From NCBI GenBank assembly GCA_937951455.1, contig CALFBU010000297.1, positions 1 to 21,667 of the forward strand: 21,667 nucleotides of DNA, given 5' to 3'. The translations under genes and the position numbers were made by a program. Below are positions 16,253 to 21,667 of this stretch, one piece after another; position 1 is the stretch's first letter; each line of letters starts with the position of its first letter. The notes beneath the pieces were generated by a model. It saw only the letters and a list, made by a program, of their open reading frames with translations. It was not told where the DNA came from and ran no database searches. The DNA comes from an uncultured Rhizobiaceae group bacterium. GTDB lineage: Bacteria; Pseudomonadota; Alphaproteobacteria; Rhizobiales; Rhizobiaceae.

Positions 16253-16622
16253 TGGTCACTTCACTTCTTTTGAGAATTTTTATTTGTCTTGTCTGTTTGA
16301 GTTTTTACAGTCTTTGAACCTTACATATTGATACATTCATTGTTGGTTTCAATACGTAGATCAACAATCAATTAAGCATAGAGGTTAGTAAAACTAATGG
16401 CACTTTAATAAAACTTGACATCATGTAATCGCCTAATTACTACAGTATTGAAAATTAGTTTTTGAATAAAAGGCATATTTTTGTTTAGTAATGAGTTCAA
16501 AAAATTATAAGAGCAAAAATAGATTGATTAATATCAAAAGCTTACATGGTTGCAATTTGTATTTTGAAAATACGGGCTCTGTGCAAGATTGAAACGTTTT
16601 TCATTAGAATTGGAGAGTTAAG
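16253..16622 (+). other. AT-rich 370-base intergenic region between divergent msrB and mucR
   Basis: No open frame of note and no RNA gene recognised. It contains TTGACA (16415-16420) without a good -10 box (TACTAC at 17-base spacing), and an inverted repeat ATTGTTG / CAACAAT (16339-16345 and 16362-16368) with a 16-base gap. The long AT-rich leader before mucR fits a regulated promoter. MucR proteins are known to bind AT-rich DNA and often repress their own gene, but no site can be fixed by eye. Confidence 0.5.
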
Positions 16623-17075
16623 GTGGAAAATATAACAAACACATCAGAGAATAATTCTGATAATTACGATGCAGTACTAGAACTGGCATCAGAGGTTGTT
16701 GCTGCGTATGTAGGTAATAATTCAGTTTCAGCTGCGGATCTTCCAGCTCTGATCGGTGATGTTTACGACGCACTAACAAAAGCAAGTAAGAACAGAACAA
16801 CTGGCGGTATCAGCAATAACAGACCGGCTGTGCCAATCAAAAAGTCCATGACTGACGATTACTTGATTTGTCTCGAAGATGGTAAAAAGTTCAAATCACT
16901 AAAACGTCATTTGCGCAGTCATTATGATATTTCACCAGAAGAGTATCGCGAGAAGTGGGGTTTGCCACTGGATTATCCAATGGTTGCACCAAACTACGCT
17001 AAAGCCCGCTCAAAGCTGGCGCGTGATATGGGTTTGGGAAGAAAACCTGGCCAGAAAATTAAAAAGAAGATTTAA
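16623..17075 (+). CDS. mucR: Ros/MucR family zinc-finger transcriptional regulator
   Basis: A 150-residue regulator of the Ros/MucR family. The N-terminal part (to about residue 60) is the oligomerisation region and the C-terminal half is the DNA-binding zinc-finger domain. The metal site reads Cys83-x2-Asp86-x9-His96-x3-His100, a C-D-H-H variant of the prokaryotic zinc finger. DISPEEYREKWGLP and YAKARSKLARDMGLGRKPG are strongly conserved in the family. MucR proteins control exopolysaccharide, motility and virulence or symbiosis genes in rhizobia and brucellae, acting as nucleoid-like silencers on AT-rich DNA. The start is GTG 16623, with GGAG 7 bases upstream. Its terminator lies at 17097, inside the convergent small gene. 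Confidence 0.95.
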   Translation: MENITNTSENNSDNYDAVLELASEVVAAYVGNNSVSAADLPALIGDVYDALTKASKNRTTGGISNNRPAVPIKKSMTDDYLICLEDGKKFKSLKRHLRSHYDISPEEYREKWGLPLDYPMVAPNYAKARSKLARDMGLGRKPGQKIKKKI

Positions 17076-17094
17076 ATTTTTTAACATACTTATT

Positions 17095-17418
17095 TTAAAG
17101 CGCGGAAATCAGTTTTTCGCGCTTTTTTTGTAGGCGATTGGATAAATCATGCAGAGAAATATGACGGTTAAAATTATACAGACTTGAACCTTGTCTGGCC
17201 TTTTGCTGCTCACCTTGAATATGTTCAGTCACTTCCAAAATCAGTTTCGATACCAACTCCATATGCTCCAGTTTTTCTACATGGCACTTATAGCCAATCA
17301 ACTGAAAAACTTGATCGGATAAACATGAGTTGCTTTGGTTTGAAGAACTTCTTATGGAAGCATTGGCCACTGCAGAGGCTTTAATTTTGTCTAAAACAGA
17401 TTGAGAAAACAATGACAT
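17095..17418 (-). CDS. Small hypothetical protein facing mucR
   Basis: A 107-residue frame that I do not recognise. It is rich in Ser, Gln, Lys and Glu, with a probable amphipathic helix around residues 45-72 (KLEHMELVSKLILEVTEH) and a basic C-terminal helix (LSNRLQKKREKL). There is no signal peptide or membrane segment. Two cysteines (in SCLSD and YKCHV) form no clear motif. AAGGA directly touches ATG 17418, so translation may instead start at TTG 17412, six bases downstream of AAGGA. Its C-terminal codons overlap the mucR terminator. The composition looks protein-like and no better frame exists on either strand, but the gene is unproven. Confidence 0.5.
   Translation of the reverse strand: MSLFSQSVLDKIKASAVANASIRSSSNQSNSCLSDQVFQLIGYKCHVEKLEHMELVSKLILEVTEHIQGEQQKARQGSSLYNFNRHISLHDLSNRLQKKREKLISAL
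17097..17129. terminator. Intrinsic terminator of mucR, inside the facing gene
   Basis: AAAGCGCG (17097-17104) and CGCGCTTT (17118-17125) pair perfectly, with four more inner pairs (GAAA/TTTT, one G-U) and a 5-base loop. Seven T follow the GC on the plus strand (17123-17129). On the minus strand the A/T balance is weaker, but AAAATAA follows. The hairpin encodes the last residues (about KKREKLISAL) of the minus-strand gene. Confidence 0.88.
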
Positions 17419-17498
17419 TCCTTATCAAGACAGTTTCATAAGCATATATCTTGCGACTGCTTGGGTTTGTGGGGGAAAGATTTGATTTATGGCGATCT

Positions 17499-17515
17499 GG
17501 TTAAATCGTTTAACC
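17499..17515. repeat. Perfect inverted repeat, candidate operator upstream of the DnaA-like regulator
   Basis: GGTTAAA-TCG-TTTAACC, 7-base arms with a 3-base centre, in the 214-base region between two divergent genes and 117 bases upstream of the regulator start. The symmetry and position suit a dimeric regulator. No run of T follows, so it is not a terminator. Confidence 0.55.
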
Positions 17516-17632
17516 GATTGTTTTGGTTACAAAAAAAAAGAACTATACAAATAATTGGATAGAATATTTATCCCCAATGTTATTGATTTACTCTAATAAT
17601 AGGAATAAATTCATATTACGGAGGGTATTTAT

Positions 17633-18118
17633 ATGAGTATATCAGGATCATGCCGGATTTCGGTTCATCAGGATAAAGGAGAAAGATTTTTTCAGGAGTT
17701 AGACACGATTAATAAAACCCATTTGAAAGTGATGCATGGTAATCAAAATATAGGTATAGCGTCACTTGAATTACCCGGTGAGAAATTACTCGCTACATTT
17801 GTAAATCAAATGGTGGCATCTGCTTTTGAATTGCCCTCTGAAAGATTACTCAGGAATGATAGGGGCAATGCCAAGGCAACACGTGCCAGACAGATATCTA
17901 TTTATTTAATGCATACTGCACTTTCGTTTTCGCTGGCTAAAGTCTCGCGTATTTATAACAAAGACCGAACCACGATTGGATATGCTTGCCGACTAATTGA
18001 AGATTTGCGTGACAGCCCCGCGTTTGATGACAGAATTTTGGAACTCGAAGATACTATTACTACAGTGTTGAAGCTTGCTTCATATGTACCTTCGACTGGA
18101 GGGCGTCGTGAAAAGTAA
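17633..18118 (+). CDS. Helix-turn-helix regulator with DnaA domain IV-like fold
   Basis: A 161-residue protein whose residues about 80-140 (RARQISIYLMHTALSFSLAKVSRIYNKDRTTIGYACRLIEDLR) resemble the C-terminal DNA-binding domain of the replication initiator DnaA (PF08299): AR.I..YL, a helix-turn-helix, then DRTT..YA in place of DHTTV.HA. The AAA+ ATPase domain of DnaA is absent, so it cannot act as an initiator but could bind DnaA-box-like or other sites as a regulator. The N-terminal 45 residues match nothing I recognise. The start ATG 17633 has a strong GGAGG 8 bases upstream. The DUF6456 gene overlaps its end by 11 bases, and the pair is probably co-translated. I recall this pair near mucR in other Rhizobiales, but cannot check it here. 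Confidence 0.85.
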   Translation: MSISGSCRISVHQDKGERFFQELDTINKTHLKVMHGNQNIGIASLELPGEKLLATFVNQMVASAFELPSERLLRNDRGNAKATRARQISIYLMHTALSFSLAKVSRIYNKDRTTIGYACRLIEDLRDSPAFDDRILELEDTITTVLKLASYVPSTGGRREK

Positions 18119-18932
18119 TCAACGCGGAGATGACTATCGACATACAATCCGGCTGCTTAAGGTTTTATCCAAACGCACGAAGTGCGGGTGCACATATTCA
18201 AAACAAAATGAAACTTACTGTGTGGAACTGGGCGACAACATATTTCGCTTTTCCTCTGAATTGGTGATGGGTGCAAAGAAACAAAACTTGCTAGCGGTTA
18301 CAAATAAAGTGCTGAAAACAACAGAAGCTGGCACATATCTTTTAAAACAATCGTTAAACCCGGATGCACTATTGGCAACGTCAGAAAACAAATTGAAAAC
18401 CACGCATGTCGTCATCAATAACTCGCATCACAAAGTTCAAGTGAACACAAATGAATCTCCTTTGATGAGACTTTTCTCACGTAAAACAAAAGCAGGCACA
18501 ACCTATATATCGATGGAAGAATTTCAGGCTGGCGAACGTTTGAGAAAAGATTTTGAGCGGGGCCAATTGCAGCCTAAGATTTCTGCAAGCCTACAGGGGT
18601 CTGTTGGCACTGCAGCGCGTTCAGGCTTTTCAAATGCAAATGACATCGCGGATTTCGCGATTGATGCTCGCAAACGCGTTGGCATGGCAATTGATAAACT
18701 GGGCCCGGAACTTTCAGGGGTGACAATTGATATTTGTTGTTTCCTGAAAGGGCTTGAGCATGTAGAGCGAGAACGACGGTGGCCGCCAAGATCAGCAAAA
18801 CTAATGCTAAAGACAGCTTTGTCGTTACTGGCAAGACATTATGGGATTGCTGGCTATGAAAATCAGTCGAGTAGAAAAAACCACAGTTGGGGTTGCGCTG
18901 ACTATCGTCCAGAACTCAATGCGCAATCTTGA
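18108..18932 (+). CDS. DUF6456 domain protein
   Basis: A 274-residue protein. Its C-terminal half (about residues 125-260) carries the DUF6456 signature: PLMRLFSRKTKAGTTYIS, FQAGERLRKDFERGQLQP, AIDKLGPELSGVTIDICCFL, then KGLEHVERERRWPPRSAK and LLARHYGIAGY. The function is unknown; family members co-occur with DnaA-like or other regulators, and the basic, helical layout suggests DNA binding, which is inference. The N-terminal 100 residues are less conserved and include a cysteine pair in KRTKCGCTYS. The start is GTG 18108, with GGAGGG 4 bases upstream, overlapping the previous gene. The frame is open further upstream but without a ribosome site. The stop lies 1 base from the sufE stop on the other strand. 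Confidence 0.88.
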   Translation: MKSNQRGDDYRHTIRLLKVLSKRTKCGCTYSKQNETYCVELGDNIFRFSSELVMGAKKQNLLAVTNKVLKTTEAGTYLLKQSLNPDALLATSENKLKTTHVVINNSHHKVQVNTNESPLMRLFSRKTKAGTTYISMEEFQAGERLRKDFERGQLQPKISASLQGSVGTAARSGFSNANDIADFAIDARKRVGMAIDKLGPELSGVTIDICCFLKGLEHVERERRWPPRSAKLMLKTALSLLARHYGIAGYENQSSRKNHSWGCADYRPELNAQS

Positions 18933-18933
18933 A

Positions 18934-19350
18934 CTAGGATGCTAAAGCTTGTTGAGCGTGCAACTTAATGCGTTCAACAAGTGAACGAAGACCGTTAGAA
19001 CGTTGCGGGGTTATATGCTCTGAGAGGTCGATTGAATTGAAGATCTTCATTTCATCTGTCTCTATAATTTCAGAAGCTTTCTTATCTGAGAAAATAGCTA
19101 ATGTGATCGCAACAAGACCACTTACGATGTGTGCATCTGATCCGCCCTTAAATTTTAAAACCGGATCTGCGTCGGAAGTTTTTTCATAGATTACCCAAAC
19201 CTGGCTTACACATCCTTGAACCTTATTTTCTGGCGTTTGCTGTTCTACAGGAAATTCAGGTAGTGCGCTGCCGAGTTCAATGAGATATTTATAGCGATCA
19301 TCCCAATCATCTAAAAACTGAAAATTCTCAATGATTTCGTCAATGTCCAT
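18934..19350 (-). CDS. sufE: SufE family cysteine desulfuration protein
   Basis: A 138-residue cytoplasmic sulfur acceptor that takes persulfide sulfur from the cysteine desulfurase SufS and passes it to the SufBCD scaffold for Fe-S cluster assembly. The active Cys47 is in KVQGCVSQVW, and the N-terminus DEIIENFQFLDDWDDRYKYLIELG is typical. Length matches the family. I chose ATG 19350; an upstream GTG four codons earlier (19362) is less likely. No other suf gene is in the window. DUF5330 lies upstream on the same strand with 62 bases between, so they may share a transcript. Confidence 0.94.
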   Translation of the reverse strand: MDIDEIIENFQFLDDWDDRYKYLIELGSALPEFPVEQQTPENKVQGCVSQVWVIYEKTSDADPVLKFKGGSDAHIVSGLVAITLAIFSDKKASEIIETDEMKIFNSIDLSEHITPQRSNGLRSLVERIKLHAQQALAS

Positions 19351-19412
19351 GATTGCCAGCACCCTTTGATATTTTTTATACTATATAGGGTGATTGCAAT
19401 TGGATTGGTACC

Positions 19413-19730
19413 TTATTTTTGAATTGCGCCAGTATGCGTCACATCTATATTAGAAACGCTTTCGCTGGAATTGTCGGGTGATGTTAGTTGCTGCAAACCG
19501 CTTTGAATTTTTTGAGCAGCGTTTGAAGCTAGTGCTTTACCTGTTTGGCAGGTTTCTTCATTTCTTTCGCAAAATGAAGTGATATCGGAATAAAGTGAGT
19601 GTGCAGCACTGAAAGCTTCGTAAGTTGAAACTTGTGGCGTTTCGTCGACGGTTCTGGATGTTGAACCCGTGACAGTTTCTGCTGGCAGTAATACACCTGC
19701 CACTCCAAGTGCTATGATTAGTCTAAACAT
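19413..19730 (-). CDS. DUF5330 domain protein, small exported protein
   Basis: A 105-residue protein with a signal peptide (MFRLIIALGVAGVLLPAET). The mature part resembles DUF5330 proteins of Rhizobiales: VSTYEAFSAAHSLYSDITSFCERNEETCQTGKALAS, with two cysteines 8 residues apart that could form a disulfide in the periplasm. The function is unknown. I chose ATG 19730 because AGGTGG lies 4 bases upstream and the signal peptide begins there. The open frame continues to 19787, but the extra 19 residues have no ribosome site and would bury the signal. It is divergent from the histidine kinase. Confidence 0.82.
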   Translation of the reverse strand: MFRLIIALGVAGVLLPAETVTGSTSRTVDETPQVSTYEAFSAAHSLYSDITSFCERNEETCQTGKALASNAAQKIQSGLQQLTSPDNSSESVSNIDVTHTGAIQK

Positions 19731-19803
19731 GTACCCACCTGTTTTTTGTTCTGCAAGCATGTTTAGCATGGAAGGTTTAAGTCCCATTTTAGGACAGACA
19801 GTG

Positions 19804-19818
19804 AATTTGATTCAAATT
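19804..19818. repeat. Perfect palindrome in the DUF5330 / histidine kinase divergent region
   Basis: AATTTGA-T-TCAAATT, 7-base arms around one base, with a GATTC (GANTC, the CcrM methylation site of alphaproteobacteria) spanning its centre. It is 74 bases before the DUF5330 start and 157 bases before the kinase start, so it could be an operator for either gene. Confidence 0.5.
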
Positions 19819-19829
19819 TTACAGATTGC

Positions 19830-19862
19830 GTTTACCCTGTTTTTGTAAAGACCTTGTTTACC
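19830..19862 (+). repeat. Direct repeat GTTTACC in the kinase promoter region
   Basis: GTTTACC occurs at 19830-19836 and 19856-19862, start to start 26 bases. TTTACCAT (19857-19864) is one base off the CtrA half-site TTAACCAT. A short repeat like this can arise by chance. Confidence 0.3.
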
Positions 19863-19974
19863 ATGAGTTCAGAAACCCCTTCAAAAAAGGCCTTCTTGTA
19901 ACGTTTTTAACGATGAAATTGGCTTCATTAGGATTCCATTAAATACGTTATGTAACCAATCTTGGTAACCATAA

Positions 19975-21303
19975 ATGGCGAGTAATGTTTTGAGTAACGC
20001 TTTTAAAAAATCATTTGGCAAACTGACCAATGCCGTCGGTCTTCAAACACAGGTGCAACCTGTGGCCGAAGCGTCTAATGAATTTTTGTCAAAAGATACG
20101 GCAACGCTTTTACAGAGCATGCCGGACAGTGTTTCACTTCATGATTCGAACGGGAATGCCCTTTGGATTTCAGATAAGACCAATGAAATGTTCTGTCTGG
20201 ATGCAAATAGCCCTCAGAAGAAAGGCTTTCTAGACGAGATTAATCCTCAAGATAAACTGGATGTTCTAAAGGCGTTTTCAGACTGCAGCATGACTGGCAA
20301 AAATCAAACTGTAACGTTTAGAGGCCAGTTTGCTGGCGCTAATGGCAATCTTGAAGTCAGTCATTTTGAAGCGCGTATATCAACTTACCCTCACAATAGT
20401 GAAACCGTATTCCTGACTTTGGTCCGTGACGTATCCGACGAAGCAAAGCGTCAGGATCAAGCCAAATTGGACGTTGAGAGCGCGCAAAATTTAAGCAGCA
20501 CTAAAAGCCTGTTTTTGTCTCACATGAGCCATGAATTAAGAACGCCATTGAACGCCATCATCGGTTTCTCGCAAATGTTGATGGGCGAAGCTGCCGTTAT
20601 TATTTCAGATGAAAAGAAAACTGAATATGCTGGGCTGGTTAATCAGTCAGCCAATCATTTGTTGAAGATTATAAATGATATTCTAGATATTTCTAAAATT
20701 GAGGCAGGAAAGTTCCAAATCATTCCCGAAGTCATCAACCTCGAAGACTCGGTGCTAGCATCTAAAAAGCTTTTGGCGCCAATCGCAAATGAAGCTGGGG
20801 TTTCGATAGCTATTCAGGCTAAGGAAAACCTACCAAACATTACGGCTGATCCAAGAGCCATACAGCAAATTCTGATTAATCTCATAGCAAACGCTGTTAA
20901 GTTTTCTAATCGAGGTGATACGGTTACCGTAGTACTTGAGCGTAACAGACGCAAAATAAATCTGAAAGTCATCGACAGCGGCCTTGGAATGAAGCAGGAA
21001 ACGCTCCAAAAACTAGGCAGTTCTTTCTTTCAAGCGGAACAAAGCACTACCAAGCGATTTGAGGGCACGGGGTTGGGCTTATCAATCGTATTTGGTCTCG
21101 TAAAGCTTCATGATGGCCAAGTGTCATTTCAAAGCAAGCAAGGTTCGGGCACAACGGTATGTGTTGAGCTTCCAATTTCAAATGAAAAATCCATTCCAAT
21201 TCCAGCCGATCCTAATGAGGCTATCGTTTTCTTGAATGAAGCAAGAGAACCCAATCTCTTTAGAAAACTGGAAACGAATTCAACTGTACGCAAGACGGGG
21301 TAA
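19975..21303 (+). CDS. Soluble PAS-domain sensor histidine kinase (HisKA / HATPase)
   Basis: A 442-residue kinase without membrane segments. A PAS-like sensor domain covers about residues 40-155. The HisKA dimerisation domain has the phospho-acceptor His186 in MSHELRTPLNAIIGFSQML. The HATPase domain shows the N box (NLIANAVKFSNRGD), the G1 box (DSGLGMK) and the G2 box (GTGLGLSIV). The H-box closely follows the form found in alphaproteobacterial PleC/DivJ/PdhS-type kinases, so input to the DivK-CtrA cell-cycle network is possible; this is inference. No response regulator is adjacent. A C-terminal extension of about 40 residues is unassigned. ATG 19975 has only a weak ribosome site. The next gene starts 4 bases after the stop. 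Confidence 0.93.
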   Translation: MASNVLSNAFKKSFGKLTNAVGLQTQVQPVAEASNEFLSKDTATLLQSMPDSVSLHDSNGNALWISDKTNEMFCLDANSPQKKGFLDEINPQDKLDVLKAFSDCSMTGKNQTVTFRGQFAGANGNLEVSHFEARISTYPHNSETVFLTLVRDVSDEAKRQDQAKLDVESAQNLSSTKSLFLSHMSHELRTPLNAIIGFSQMLMGEAAVIISDEKKTEYAGLVNQSANHLLKIINDILDISKIEAGKFQIIPEVINLEDSVLASKKLLAPIANEAGVSIAIQAKENLPNITADPRAIQQILINLIANAVKFSNRGDTVTVVLERNRRKINLKVIDSGLGMKQETLQKLGSSFFQAEQSTTKRFEGTGLGLSIVFGLVKLHDGQVSFQSKQGSGTTVCVELPISNEKSIPIPADPNEAIVFLNEAREPNLFRKLETNSTVRKTG

Positions 21304-21307
21304 CAAT

Positions 21308-21667
21308 ATGCAAATGTTAAAACAATCTTCAATCATGGTTCTTCGCATGATGATCGAACGACCTGGTAGTACAGCAGGTTTAGTAGTTTTTGGACTTGGC
21401 TTTGCTCTCATAGCTGGCAACGCTCTGTATTCGCAACAAGGCTCACATCCAGATCCAATTTGGTCAACAGCCAAGCAACAAGATAGTCTTTCTCAAAACT
21501 ACGATGAAGAGATTGCAAAGGTCAGTCAGCCAAACACAATTACGCGTAGTGTCTTAACGCAGCGCATCAGTGTTAAGAATATTCCTGTTCCAACAGCAAA
21601 TCCTGCTAGAAGCACTTCCATTGCGGCGCAATCATCACTGGTAAGGGATGTTCAGTCTGCTTTGGCT
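21308..21667 (+). CDS. Probable membrane-anchored peptidoglycan-binding protein (partial, C-terminus off the window)
   Basis: An open frame of 120 codons from ATG 21308 to the window edge. A short cytoplasmic N-terminus (LRMMIERPGS) is followed by one transmembrane helix (AGLVVFGLGFALIAGNALYS) and a Ser/Thr/Gln-rich periplasmic linker. The ER.G..AG...F...FI..NALY.Q...HPDP pattern resembles Rhizobiales proteins with a C-terminal PG_binding_1 domain, and the last residues (SLVRDVQSALA) fit the first helix of that domain. The domain itself lies beyond the window, so this is a recollection-based call. GGGG is 7 bases upstream. It starts 4 bases after the kinase stop, so the two genes are probably cotranscribed. 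Confidence 0.7.
   Translation, partial: MQMLKQSSIMVLRMMIERPGSTAGLVVFGLGFALIAGNALYSQQGSHPDPIWSTAKQQDSLSQNYDEEIAKVSQPNTITRSVLTQRISVKNIPVPTANPARSTSIAAQSSLVRDVQSALA

Noticed and set aside
16415..16443. TTGACA upstream of mucR as a promoter
   Set aside because: The -35 is perfect, but the best -10 at 17 bases is TACTAC (3 of 6), and it is 180 bases from the start codon. Not strong enough to call.
17501..17514. TTAA-N5-TTAAC as a CtrA binding site
   Set aside because: The CtrA consensus needs 7 bases between the half-sites. The stretch is better described as a symmetric inverted repeat.

Overview
The window looks like chromosomal DNA of an alphaproteobacterium, most likely of the order Hyphomicrobiales (Rhizobiales), with a modest G+C content for that group (roughly mid-40s percent by eye). 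The evidence is a Ros/MucR zinc-finger regulator, a DnaA-domain-IV-like regulator followed by a DUF6456 protein, a DUF5330 protein, a TIGR03808-type Tat-exported repeat protein, and a thiMED salvage operon behind a TPP riboswitch. I see no insertion sequence, phage gene, CRISPR array, tRNA or rRNA. This reads as core chromosome rather than an island.

Layout. Positions 1-4013 hold a Tat-exported beta-helix protein (minus, cut by the window edge), divergent from a HerA-like ATPase (DUF853) and an MFS exporter-like protein. Positions 4014-7440 (minus) are a TPP riboswitch followed by thiM, thiE, thiD and a Tat-exported TRAP substrate-binding protein, packed with 4-base overlaps or a 4-base gap. 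Positions 7483-9786 (minus) encode an orphan form-II CoxL-type molybdopterin subunit. Positions 9935-12238 hold an EamA permease, a type II haloacid dehalogenase and an iron-type superoxide dismutase. Positions 12373-13752 are a two-gene cytochrome operon (class II c' plus diheme c), convergent with a msrB-ptrB pair (minus, 13749-16252). From 16623 to the end is a regulatory and envelope block: mucR, a small unknown gene, the DnaA-like regulator with DUF6456, sufE, DUF5330, a soluble sensor histidine kinase, and the start of a probable peptidoglycan-binding protein.

How the genes work together. The thi operon is a salvage route: ThiM phosphorylates the thiazole alcohol, ThiD phosphorylates the pyrimidine, ThiE joins them to thiamine phosphate, and the end product TPP shuts the operon through its riboswitch. 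The fourth gene, the TRAP binding protein, has no membrane partners here. Its place in this operon makes it a candidate carrier for a thiamine precursor, and this is the most interesting signal in the window. SodB and MsrB deal with oxidative damage, and SufE supplies sulfur for Fe-S clusters.

A structural theme is tight convergent packing. All five convergent gene pairs end within 20 bases of each other, and three of them have a 0-base gap, a 1-base gap or a 4-base overlap. The mucR terminator lies inside the last codons of the facing gene. Non-ATG starts are frequent: TTG for thiM, and GTG for the TRAP protein, the c' cytochrome, mucR and DUF6456.
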